Shown here: positions 17,843 to 25,613 of the stretch, one piece after another
How the letters are laid out: every line of letters starts with the position of its first letter
Numbering within the stretch: position 1 is the stretch's first letter
Assembly (NCBI RefSeq): GCF_009372255.1
Contig: NZ_LXGN01000045.1
Location: 78,912 to 142,911 of the forward strand
Direction of reading: 5' to 3'
Source of the DNA: Acinetobacter guerrae
GTDB lineage: Bacteria > Pseudomonadota > Gammaproteobacteria > Pseudomonadales > Moraxellaceae
DNA length: 64,000 nt
Notes under the pieces: model-generated
The model's database searches: none
What the model was told of the DNA's origin: nothing
What the model saw: the letters and a program-made list of their open reading frames with translations, nothing else
Position numbers and translations under genes: made by a program

Positions 17843-18769
17843 CTATGAAGTTGCTTTTTTAGGCAAGAACTTTTGTATTAAGCTTACAACCAATAATACG
17901 ATTGCACCAGCAACAATCCCAACTCCCAAATTAATCATGGTTGGCGTAATTGCTCCGATAATATTTCCGACATTTGGAATCAACTCCAGATGGTCTGTCG
18001 TGTCTTCAGTAAAATGATGCAGCAATGGAATCGTATGCGAGATAATGCCTCCACCCACCAGAAACATGGCAATCGTGCCGACAATGGTCAGGGTTTTCAT
18101 CAGCTTAGGTGCAAATGCCAATAGACCTCGTCCGATTGCCTGTTTAATATTTGAAGGTTGTTGCGTTAGATAGAGTCCCAAATCATCAATTTTGACAATC
18201 ATTGCAACGAAACCATAAACCCCTACGGTCATAATAATGGCAATAATGCTCAAAACAGTGACTTTGGTCATAAAAGCTGCGGTCGCCACAGTCCCAAGTG
18301 AAATCACCACAATTTCAGCAGATAAAATAAAGTCAGTACGAACCGCCCCTTTTATTTTTTCTTTTTCAAATTTTACTAGATCTGTTTCATCTTTCATTAA
18401 CTTTTCAGCAGCTTCTTCGGGAGTAGCTGCCTTTTTATGATGTAAGGAATGAATCACCTTTTCTATGCCTTCATAGCATAAGAATAAACCACCAATCATC
18501 AGCAATGGATTAATCAGCCACGGTGCAACGACGCTAATCAGTAATGCCAAAGGTACTAAAATCAATTTATTGATAAATGATCCTTTAGCCACCCCCCAAA
18601 CTACGGGAAGTTCACGATCAGAGCGCACACCACTAACCTGTTGCGCATTCAAAGCAAGATCATCACCTAATACGCCTGCTGTTTTTTTTGCTGCCATTTT
18701 ACTCATGACTGCAACGTCATCCAACACAGTGGCAATATCATCTAATAATAAAAGTAAGCTGCTCGCCAT
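17843..18769 (-). CDS. DUF808 family inner-membrane protein (YedI-like)
   Basis: A 308-residue polytopic membrane protein with the family start [22 protein letters not shown] and the following [15 protein letters not shown]. Several hydrophobic helices follow from residue ~70, including a long pair near the C-terminus. Its function is not known. It probably forms a transcription unit with the metallopeptidase 31 bp downstream. Confidence 0.88.
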   Translation of the reverse strand: MASSLLLLLDDIATVLDDVAVMSKMAAKKTAGVLGDDLALNAQQVSGVRSDRELPVVWGVAKGSFINKLILVPLALLISVVAPWLINPLLMIGGLFLCYEGIEKVIHSLHHKKAATPEEAAEKLMKDETDLVKFEKEKIKGAVRTDFILSAEIVVISLGTVATAAFMTKVTVLSIIAIIMTVGVYGFVAMIVKIDDLGLYLTQQPSNIKQAIGRGLLAFAPKLMKTLTIVGTIAMFLVGGGIISHTIPLLHHFTEDTTDHLELIPNVGNIIGAITPTMINLGVGIVAGAIVLLVVSLIQKFLPKKATS

Positions 18770-18810
18770 TTAATTTTCCTTAGGTTTTTTAGGCTTCTTT
18801 TTTATTGTGA

Positions 18811-18840
18811 CTGACATTAAAAAAAATTATGCCGTACAAT
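18811..18840 (+). promoter_or_regulatory. Sigma-70 promoter of trpS
   Basis: CTGACA (18811-18816) and TACAAT (18835-18840) are 18 bases apart, five of six matches each. The trpS ATG is 55 bp downstream. Confidence 0.55.
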
Positions 18841-18895
18841 GTCGCCTATTCAATCGTTTAATGATATGTAGATTCATACTACTTTGGAATAGAGA

Positions 18896-19909
18896 ATGAG
18901 TAATCTTGATCATCGTCCAATTATTTTGACTGGCGACCGTCCGACTGGACAGCTTCATTTAGGCCATTTTGTAGGTTCACTGCGCTCACGTGTAGGCTTA
19001 CAAGACAGCCATCATCAACATTTATTATTGGCAGATGCTCAAGCATTAACAGACAATGCAGATAATCCAGATAAAGTTCGTCGCAATATTCTTGAAGTTG
19101 CACTGGACTATTTAGCGGTAGGAATCGACCCAACTAAAACTACAATTTGCGTTCAGTCCTGTTTACCAGCCCTAAATGAACTGACCATGCTGTATTTGAA
19201 CTTTGTAACCGTAGCACGTCTTGAACGTAACCCAACGATTAAATCTGAAATTCAGATGCGTGGTTTTGAACGTGATATTCCAGCAGGTTTCCTATGCTAT
19301 CCAGTGGCACAAGCCGCAGATATTACTGCGTTTAAAGCGACTGTAGTTCCAGTAGGTGAAGATCAGATTCCAATGATTGAACAGACCAATGAAGTTGTAC
19401 GTCGTGTCAATCGTCAAATTGGTCAGGACTTACTACCTGAATGTAAAGCCCTGCTTTCAAATATGGCACGTTTACCAGGCTTTGATGGTAAGGCCAAAAT
19501 GTCAAAATCCTTGGGCAATACCATTGTGCTCAATGCTTCAGATAAAGACATCAAAAAAGCAGTAAATGCCATGTACACCGATCCAAATCATCTGCGGATT
19601 GAAGATCCAGGTCAGGTTGAAGGTAATATTGTATTTACTTATCTGGATGCTTTTGATCCAAATCCAGAAGAAGTTGAAGAATTAAAAGCACATTATCGTC
19701 GTGGCGGTTTAGGTGATGGGACAGTCAAAAAACGCCTTGAAGGTGTTCTAAAAGACCTGATCAGCCCAATCCGTGAACGTCGTGAAGAATTAGCCAAAGA
19801 TCCTGATTATATTATGGATGTATTGCGTGATGGCACTGAAAAATGCCGAATTATCACTCAGCAGACATTAGATGAAGTAAAAGATGGTTTAGGTTTATTT
19901 AAATTCTGA
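18896..19909 (+). CDS. trpS: Tryptophan--tRNA ligase
   Basis: A class I aminoacyl-tRNA synthetase that charges tRNA-Trp. The 337-residue protein has the HIGH-type motif in PTGQLHLGHFVGS (~residues 17-29), the KMSKS loop as GKAKMSKSLGNTI (~200-212), and the VPVGEDQ active-site segment. It is a single gene between a leftward membrane-protein pair and the small-RNA region. Confidence 0.97.
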   Translation: MSNLDHRPIILTGDRPTGQLHLGHFVGSLRSRVGLQDSHHQHLLLADAQALTDNADNPDKVRRNILEVALDYLAVGIDPTKTTICVQSCLPALNELTMLYLNFVTVARLERNPTIKSEIQMRGFERDIPAGFLCYPVAQAADITAFKATVVPVGEDQIPMIEQTNEVVRRVNRQIGQDLLPECKALLSNMARLPGFDGKAKMSKSLGNTIVLNASDKDIKKAVNAMYTDPNHLRIEDPGQVEGNIVFTYLDAFDPNPEEVEELKAHYRRGGLGDGTVKKRLEGVLKDLISPIRERREELAKDPDYIMDVLRDGTEKCRIITQQTLDEVKDGLGLFKF

Positions 19910-19929
19910 TCATTATATTATTTTTAATT

Positions 19930-19962
19930 TAAAGGCTCTTAATATTAAGAGCCTTTATTTTT
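19930..19962 (+). terminator. Intrinsic terminator after trpS
   Basis: AAAGGCTCTTAAT and its exact reverse complement ATTAAGAGCCTTT abut to give a stable hairpin, followed by a T-rich tail. Confidence 0.9.
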
Positions 19963-20099
19963 TAAATTTATTGATGAATATAAATCATGTTTTTTAAATG
20001 ATATACAGCTCACAAAATCATCATTTTATTAACGTGATTTAACACTACTTAACGTGAATACCAATGAAATTGATCAACTATAAAATTAGTATAAGCCAT

Positions 20100-20207
20100 G
20101 AAGGTTATGAATTTCCCCAATTTCATGACATTTCTCCTTAACCGAACCTGTGTACAACAGATTCGTTGTTCCGCGTAATGATCACCCCAATCATTGCGCT
20201 TTTTTTT
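20100..20207 (+). ncRNA. Candidate Hfq-type small RNA (Aar-like)
   Basis: No reading frame fits here, yet a strong intrinsic terminator stands at 20173-20207. Upstream there is an 8-bp hairpin (GTTATGAA 20104-20111 / TTCATGAC 20122-20129) with a C-rich loop, then an open stretch with CTCCTT (20134-20139), complementary to Shine-Dalgarno sequences, then a 5-bp hairpin (ACAAC/GTTGT) at 20154-20169. This is a typical sRNA layout. Aar, a Hfq-dependent sRNA of A. baylyi, was described between trpS and sucD; here trpS is upstream and sucD is ~10 kb away. The 5' end is approximate (TATAAG at 20090-20095 and TATAAA at 20079-20084 are possible -10s). Confidence 0.7.
20173..20207 (+). terminator. Intrinsic terminator of the sRNA candidate
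   Basis: GCGTAATGAT pairs with ATCATTGCGC (one G-U pair) across the 7-base loop CACCCCA, followed by eight T residues. No coding gene ends upstream of it except trpS, which has its own terminator. Confidence 0.92.
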
Positions 20208-20449
20208 GTTTAAAATTTACTCTAGTAGTAAATCATATCTTTCAAGTATTGTCTGTTAATTATTCAAAAAATTTTTCCTTTTAATTTTTTATATCTTTGC
20301 CTTTTAAAATTAAATCTAAAAAAATTAAAAGGAATAAAATTGATAGGCTTACAATAGACTTTACAAATGATAAATGTTATCGTTTATAATTTACTTATGA
20401 GAATATAGTAAGAAAAATAATTTAATTCAAAAAGATAAAGAGCCATTTT
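20208..20449 (+). promoter_or_regulatory. Leader of yqiJK with promoter and operator-like repeat
   Basis: AT-rich sequence leading to a promoter: TTTACA (20360-20365), 19 bases, perfect TATAAT (20385-20390). The spacer is filled by an inverted repeat AAATGATAA-ATG-TTATCGTTT (20365-20385, one mismatch in nine). The core TGATAAATGTTATCG matches the 7-1-7 Fur pattern at 11 of 14 positions. Regulation by Fur or another dimeric repressor is possible but unproven. Confidence 0.5.
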
Positions 20450-21103
20450 ATGTTGTGGGAATTGTTTACTCATCCTTCAAATTATATTTTTAGTATCAGT
20501 CTAGTGTTGTGTTTTGCCATTGGAATACTTGAGCTGGTTTTGCTTTTGATTGGAGGTTCGTCTCAGGTTTTGGATCAATTTCTTCCAGAGCAATTAAACG
20601 ATTACCAGCCCAATGTCGATTTAGACGCAGATCAGAGCATGTTCTGGCAATTTTTTGACTGGCTGTATCTGGGCAGAATCCCTTTACTAATCTGGTTAAT
20701 TGTCTTTCTTACGACTTATGCCCTGACAGGTTTCATCATTCAGGGAACGTTTTATACATTTACTGAACATTTTTTTTCAGTTTGGCTGATTGCACCTGCT
20801 GTACTTTTTCTCGCTATGCCTTTTGTACGCTGGGCTTCTGCATTGATTAGCAAAATAATTCCTAAAGATGAAACCACGGCAATTTTCAGTGAAGATTTAA
20901 TCGGACATCAGGCAAAAATTATTTTAGGGATCGCCCAAGCGAACTCACCCGCTCAGGCCAAAGTGAAAGATCAATTCGGACAAACTCACTATGTATTGGT
21001 CGAACCAGAACAAGACGAAATTTTTCAACAAGGACAAACTGTTACTTTAACTCGAAAAACCAAGTTTGGTTTTCAAGCGATTTCTCAACATACAAATGAT
21101 TAA
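20450..21103 (+). CDS. yqiJ: YqiJ-like membrane protein with OB-fold
   Basis: A 217-residue protein with an N-terminal membrane helix (~15-38), two more near residues 75-130, and a C-terminal soluble OB-fold (~150-215) of NfeD type. Such proteins pair with flotillins, and a flotillin gene follows after 11 bp. It probably anchors or organises YqiK assemblies in the inner membrane. In E. coli yqiJ-yqiK is likewise paired and was linked to motility and membrane order. Confidence 0.85.
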   Translation: MLWELFTHPSNYIFSISLVLCFAIGILELVLLLIGGSSQVLDQFLPEQLNDYQPNVDLDADQSMFWQFFDWLYLGRIPLLIWLIVFLTTYALTGFIIQGTFYTFTEHFFSVWLIAPAVLFLAMPFVRWASALISKIIPKDETTAIFSEDLIGHQAKIILGIAQANSPAQAKVKDQFGQTHYVLVEPEQDEIFQQGQTVTLTRKTKFGFQAISQHTND

Positions 21104-21114
21104 GAGACAATAAT

Positions 21115-22830
21115 ATGTTTAATTCTGCTCTTTTTGAGATTCTCATCATTGCTGGCATTATTCTTGTTGCCCTTGTGATTATTGGCATAATTATCGCCCG
21201 TCTTTATCGACGCTCTAGTAAGGAAGTCTCTTTTGTGCGCACAGGTTTTGGTGGCGAAAAAGTGATTTTAAATGGCGGCGCAATTGTACTTCCTGTTTTG
21301 CATGAAATTATTCCAGTCAATATGAACACCTTACGGTTAGAAGTAAAACGTGCAGCGGATCAGGCACTCATCACACGTGATCGCATGCGTGTAGATGTCA
21401 TGGCTGAGTTCTATGTCCGTGTTAAACCAACAGCTGAATCTATTGCGACAGCAGCACAAACCCTGGGTAAAAAAACCATGTCGCCACAGGAACTCAAAGA
21501 TCTGGTGGAAGGTAAATTTGTAGACTCTTTACGTGCCGTTGCGGCTGAAATGGCGATGGAAGAACTCCATGAAAAACGAGTCGACTTTGTACAAAAAGTA
21601 CAACAGGTTGTGTCTGAAGATTTATTTAAAAATGGTCTGGAACTGGAGACCGTTTCTTTGACTGGACTAGATCAAACCAGCTTTAAGTTTTTCAATCCCC
21701 AAAATGCATTTGATGCAGAAGGTTTGACCAAACTAACCGAAACCATTGAAGATCGTCGTAAAAAGCGCAATGACATTGAGCAGGATGCCGATTTGGCGAT
21801 TAAAGCCAAGAACCTTGAAACTGAACAGGCTCGTTTACAAATTTTACGTGAAGAAGAATATGCGAAATTGCAACAAGAACGTGAAATTTCGATTCGTCGT
21901 GCTGAGCAACTTGCAGAAATTGCGTCGCAAGAAGCAGCTAAAAAACGTGAGGCAGAAGAAGCTCGAATTGCAGCTGAACGTGAAGTTGAAATTAAACGCA
22001 TTGCTTCTGCTCGTGATGTAGAAAATGAAAATATCTTAAAAGCGCAATTGATCCAAAAAGCGCAGGTTGAACAGAAAAAAACCATTGAACTTGCAGAGCA
22101 GGATCGTGCAATTGCGATTGCTGAAAAATCTCGAGCTGAATCGGAAGCCAAAGCATTGGCAGATCAGGCTCGTGCAGCAGCAGTGAAAGCTGAAGAAGAA
22201 GTATTAACCGTACGTGAAACACAACGTGCAGAACGTGAAAAAGCGGTTGAGTTGGTAGCAGCTAAACAGGCAGCCGAAAAAGATGCGATTGCCATTACTG
22301 TTGCAGCAGAAGCATCTAAACAAGCAGCGGTAGACGATGCAGAAGCAGTGAGAATAGCCGCTGAAGCTGAGGCTGAAAAAATACGTTTAAAAGCCAAAGG
22401 TGAATCCGATGCCAAAATGTTACTCGCTCAGGCTCAAGAGAAACAATATCGGGTCGATGCCGAAGGTACTCGCGCAGTCAATGAAGCATCTAATGTTTTA
22501 TCGACCGAGCAAGTTGAAATGCAAATTCGCCTTGCTTTGATGAAATATTTGCCTGAAATTATTCGTGAGAGCGTTAAACCAATGGAAAATATTGATGACA
22601 TTAAAATTTTGCAAGTGAATGGTTTAAATGGTTTCGCAAGCAGCGCTAATAGCACAGAAAGTCAGGAAAATACACAAACATCTTTGTCTGATCAGGTCGT
22701 TAACAGCGCGCTGCGTTATCGTTCTCAAGCGCCTTTAATTGACAGTTTGATGAATGAGTTAGGTTTACAAGGGGGTGATATGAATGGTTTTACTCAAAGT
22801 TTAAAGTCACAACTGCATAAAGAACAATAA
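21115..22830 (+). CDS. yqiK: Flotillin family protein
   Basis: A 571-residue SPFH-domain protein. The N-terminal helix (~6-28) anchors it; the SPFH/band 7 domain runs from ~35 to 220 (GGEKVILNGGAIVLPVLHEI). A long Ala/Glu-rich coiled coil follows (~220-450), built of repeated AEREKA-type heptads. The C-terminal part holds the flotillin oligomerisation region with the EMQIRLALMKYLPEII segment. It is translationally close to yqiJ and closed by a bidirectional terminator. Confidence 0.93.
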   Translation: MFNSALFEILIIAGIILVALVIIGIIIARLYRRSSKEVSFVRTGFGGEKVILNGGAIVLPVLHEIIPVNMNTLRLEVKRAADQALITRDRMRVDVMAEFYVRVKPTAESIATAAQTLGKKTMSPQELKDLVEGKFVDSLRAVAAEMAMEELHEKRVDFVQKVQQVVSEDLFKNGLELETVSLTGLDQTSFKFFNPQNAFDAEGLTKLTETIEDRRKKRNDIEQDADLAIKAKNLETEQARLQILREEEYAKLQQEREISIRRAEQLAEIASQEAAKKREAEEARIAAEREVEIKRIASARDVENENILKAQLIQKAQVEQKKTIELAEQDRAIAIAEKSRAESEAKALADQARAAAVKAEEEVLTVRETQRAEREKAVELVAAKQAAEKDAIAITVAAEASKQAAVDDAEAVRIAAEAEAEKIRLKAKGESDAKMLLAQAQEKQYRVDAEGTRAVNEASNVLSTEQVEMQIRLALMKYLPEIIRESVKPMENIDDIKILQVNGLNGFASSANSTESQENTQTSLSDQVVNSALRYRSQAPLIDSLMNELGLQGGDMNGFTQSLKSQLHKEQ

Positions 22831-22840
22831 AACTTATTTA

Positions 22841-22874
22841 GATGAAAATGCGATTCCAAATTCGCATTTTCATC
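22841..22874. terminator. Bidirectional terminator between yqiK and the ompW-type gene
   Basis: A 13-bp perfect stem GATGAAAATGCGA/TCGCATTTTCATC with an 8-base loop between convergent genes. Confidence 0.88.
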
Positions 22875-22888
22875 AAGTTAAATTGATA

Positions 22889-23509
22889 TTAAAAACGATA
22901 ACTATAACCAATGGTATAAACCACAGGATTGACATCCAGTCGCCCAATCTTTTGCCCATCAAGTTTGACATCACTTTCTACTTGTGCATAACGCACGTCA
23001 GCAAAGACACCCCAGTTTTTAGCATCTGCTGGTTGAAAATTAAACCCGATCTGGCCTGCATAACCATAAGTGACATCTGCTTTCAGCTTGGCATCACTTC
23101 CAATTAATTTTTCATCCCACGGAATCGCTACGGTAAGCCCTGCCCCAATATAAGGCGTAAAACGTGTGGAGTTTCTAAAATGATACTTGGCAGTAAGTGT
23201 GGGTGGCAAATGTTTAAACTTGGCAGCTTCTACCCCGTTCAATTGTATATCATGTTGAAACGGCGCAAGAGCAAGTAATAATTCTGCGGAAAAGGGAGAG
23301 TCTCCAAAAAAATACTCAACTGACGGTGTCGCATTAAATTCATTACTAACATCGGCCTTAGCACCTGCCAACACACCATTATCATGTGCAGGAGCGAGAA
23401 AACTACCGCCCACTTTGATCTGCCAGTTTTCAGCATGGGTAATGGGGACAAATCCCAGAGTAACGACGGTAACGAGCAACCATTTATATCGATTTAAATC
23501 TGTAAGCAT
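22889..23509 (-). CDS. OmpW family outer-membrane protein
   Basis: A 206-residue protein with a signal peptide (hydrophobic KWLLVTVVTLGFVPITHA, cleavage after AHA-type HA) and an eight-strand beta-barrel pattern that starts with WQIKVGGSFLAP and ends with an aromatic residue (YRF). The start at 23509 has AGAGG upstream; an in-frame earlier start at 23548 lacks a ribosome site. OmpW proteins pass small hydrophobic compounds and respond to stress; the ligand here is unknown. Confidence 0.88.
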   Translation of the reverse strand: MLTDLNRYKWLLVTVVTLGFVPITHAENWQIKVGGSFLAPAHDNGVLAGAKADVSNEFNATPSVEYFFGDSPFSAELLLALAPFQHDIQLNGVEAAKFKHLPPTLTAKYHFRNSTRFTPYIGAGLTVAIPWDEKLIGSDAKLKADVTYGYAGQIGFNFQPADAKNWGVFADVRYAQVESDVKLDGQKIGRLDVNPVVYTIGYSYRF

Positions 23510-23878
23510 GCTTACCTCTATCATTTTAAACGCTGATTTATATGTCAACCCAAACAGCTATTAGTCTCAAAATAAATTACATCTAAGATTGATTTTTCTT
23601 GGGTTCAATCATTTGGAATGACATATTCTATTATTTGGTTTAGACACTTTAATCAGATTATTTTTTTGATAGAAATAATTAATCAACATTTATTTATCTT
23701 AAAATTTCAAATAATAAAAACATGATAAGTTTAACTTTTTCATTTATATTGGTCTTTAAAATATTTCATATTATTTAGTTATTATGTTGAATTTTAACAA
23801 TTATTTAAAAATTTAAATTAAAAAGGATATTTTAGATTCTAAAATACCCTTTTTAGGAAATGTGTCAGATTCATTTTA
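23510..23878. other. Intergenic region between ompW-type gene and pgaD
   Basis: A 369-bp AT-rich gap. It holds the pgaD-side terminator at 23820-23854 and presumably the promoter of the leftward ompW-type gene; a TTGACA is present on the minus strand near 23540 but no well-spaced -10 is obvious. No other feature was recognised. Confidence 0.5.
23820..23854 (-). terminator. Terminator of the pgaABCD operon
   Basis: On the minus strand a ~16-bp stem with one mismatch (AAAAAGG-TATTTTAG type arms) ends in a T run. It lies 25 bp after the pgaD stop. Confidence 0.8.
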
Positions 23879-24355
23879 TCAATCAGATTGATATCTAACC
23901 AAATTTCCATGATCATCAAAATGCAATGTCATATTTTTTGTATTTTTCATTATATGAATATCTTGCGTACTCACATTGAAACTTTGTGCAATTTTAGCTT
24001 CTGTAGCTGGCTCTGGGAATGTACGTCTTTGAACATTATAAAAACGTATCCAATTATACGATGCCCATACCAACAGGAACAGAATTAAAATAGTAATGCA
24101 GCCAGCCAACATATAAAGACTGTATCGGCCATTATTATTTATTGATAAAAACAATTGCTTATAGATATTTTGCCCTTCAAACCACCATAAAAAAATAGTA
24201 AAAAGCGGCATAATTAGCCACATCCATAAAGTCCAACCAAGGATTTGTAAGGAAAAGCCTGCCAATTTATTTTTCACATATTCTGGTCGATCAATATATT
24301 GTGGAATATCTAATGATTGCTGATCAGTATTTAAATGAGTTTGTTCATTTTTCAT
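23879..24355 (-). CDS. pgaD: PNAG biosynthesis protein PgaD
   Basis: A 158-residue inner-membrane protein with two hydrophobic helices (~44-66 and ~86-108), the small partner of the PgaC synthase and needed for poly-beta-1,6-N-acetylglucosamine polymerisation; in E. coli the pair responds to cyclic di-GMP. The ATG at 24355 has a GAGAAAG ribosome site and overlaps the pgaC end by 11 bp. The earlier in-frame start at 24379 lies deeper inside pgaC and is less likely. Confidence 0.9.
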   Translation of the reverse strand: MKNEQTHLNTDQQSLDIPQYIDRPEYVKNKLAGFSLQILGWTLWMWLIMPLFTIFLWWFEGQNIYKQLFLSINNNGRYSLYMLAGCITILILFLLVWASYNWIRFYNVQRRTFPEPATEAKIAQSFNVSTQDIHIMKNTKNMTLHFDDHGNLVRYQSD

Positions 24356-25613
24356 ATTCTTTCTCTGCTCCAAAACCACGATCAGGACTCACCCAACGCG
24401 CCCGCTTCTGAGTTTTAAAAATAGTTTTAGGTAAAGCGACAACGGTTGATAGCATTGCCAATATCCAGAAAAAAAGCGGATACCAGATGACCCAAAAATA
24501 ATTGCGAAAATGTCGGCGATCATATTGCCGATCGATGAGTAAACTGACTAAGAACTGAATTAAACAGGTGAGACCTAAAATCACCCCATACCACTGTGGT
24601 AAAAGTGACTGAATCGCCCACTCTCCGGGTAAGCTAAAAAATAAGCCGTAGAAATATAAAACAAAGATACTAAACATCACATATGCCCAGATCACACTGA
24701 TCAAAGCTTCAAAAGCAATCGGCCACATACGACGTAGTCGCCATTTAAAAATTTTAGGGACATAAGCAAAAATAACCTCGATGCCACCTTGCGCCCATCG
24801 TAAACGTTGTTTCCATAGCCCTTTAAAAGTTTCAGGCATATAAATATAACAAAGTGCCTGTGGCACATAATGTAAGTCCCAATGGTCGAACTGCAATCGC
24901 CATGAAACATCAATATCTTCCGTAATCATGTCGTCGCGCCAATAGCCAATACGATCAAGTGCTATTTTACGAAACCCCACGATTGCACCTGACACAGTAA
25001 ATAAGCGACCGTATGTTCGCTGCGCCCGCTTAATGAGTCCAATAATCGAAGAAAATTCGCCGACTTGAATTTTGCCGAGCACACTGGAACGATTGATAAT
25101 TCGTGGATTCCCTGTAACTGCACCCACACGAGGGAAAGTGGTCAAATGGTGCATCATCCATAGTACGGTGTAAGGATGCAGCAAGGCATCTCCATCAATA
25201 CAAACCAAATATTCATAATGACTTACCATAGCACCTGATCTTAAAGCATGCGCCTTCCCCTGATTTTCAGCCAAATGTACAACACGTAACTGTGGATGCT
25301 TTTTTTCCAGTTCATTTAATATTTCAGCGGTACGATCAGAACTACCATCATTTACTGCAATGATCTCAAATATTGGATACTGACTTTGCAATGCATATCG
25401 AATAGTTTGTCGAACCTGTTTTTCCTCGTTAAAACATGGAATAAGAATACTACAGCCTTCCTGACTTGGAATGGGATGCGCTGGCCGTTTAAATTCGCGT
25501 TTAAAGTAAAACCATAAACCACCCGCAATCCATGCCCAAGCCATAAATAATGGATATAAAAATGCAAAACCGAAAACTATATCGCTGAAACGAAGCTGAC
25601 TTAATTCAAACAT
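24345..25613 (-). CDS. pgaC: Poly-beta-1,6-N-acetyl-D-glucosamine synthase
   Basis: A family 2 glycosyltransferase of the inner membrane that polymerises UDP-GlcNAc. The 422-residue protein has an N-terminal membrane helix, then the catalytic motifs in order: AVNDGSSDRT, CIDGDALLHP, TEDIDVSW and the QRLRWAQGG processivity motif, and a C-terminal cluster of helices. It overlaps pgaB by one base and pgaD by 11, so the operon is tightly coupled. Confidence 0.96.
   Translation of the reverse strand: MFELSQLRFSDIVFGFAFLYPLFMAWAWIAGGLWFYFKREFKRPAHPIPSQEGCSILIPCFNEEKQVRQTIRYALQSQYPIFEIIAVNDGSSDRTAEILNELEKKHPQLRVVHLAENQGKAHALRSGAMVSHYEYLVCIDGDALLHPYTVLWMMHHLTTFPRVGAVTGNPRIINRSSVLGKIQVGEFSSIIGLIKRAQRTYGRLFTVSGAIVGFRKIALDRIGYWRDDMITEDIDVSWRLQFDHWDLHYVPQALCYIYMPETFKGLWKQRLRWAQGGIEVIFAYVPKIFKWRLRRMWPIAFEALISVIWAYVMFSIFVLYFYGLFFSLPGEWAIQSLLPQWYGVILGLTCLIQFLVSLLIDRQYDRRHFRNYFWVIWYPLFFWILAMLSTVVALPKTIFKTQKRARWVSPDRGFGAEKEYEK

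Noticed and set aside
20104..20169. tRNA-like fold in the trpS downstream gap
   Set aside because: Hairpins are present, but no acceptor stem, T loop or CCA can be arranged; an sRNA fits better.
21672..22415. Long Ala/Ser-rich frames antisense to yqiK
   Set aside because: They are complements of the Glu/Ala coiled-coil codons; no start signals or motifs.
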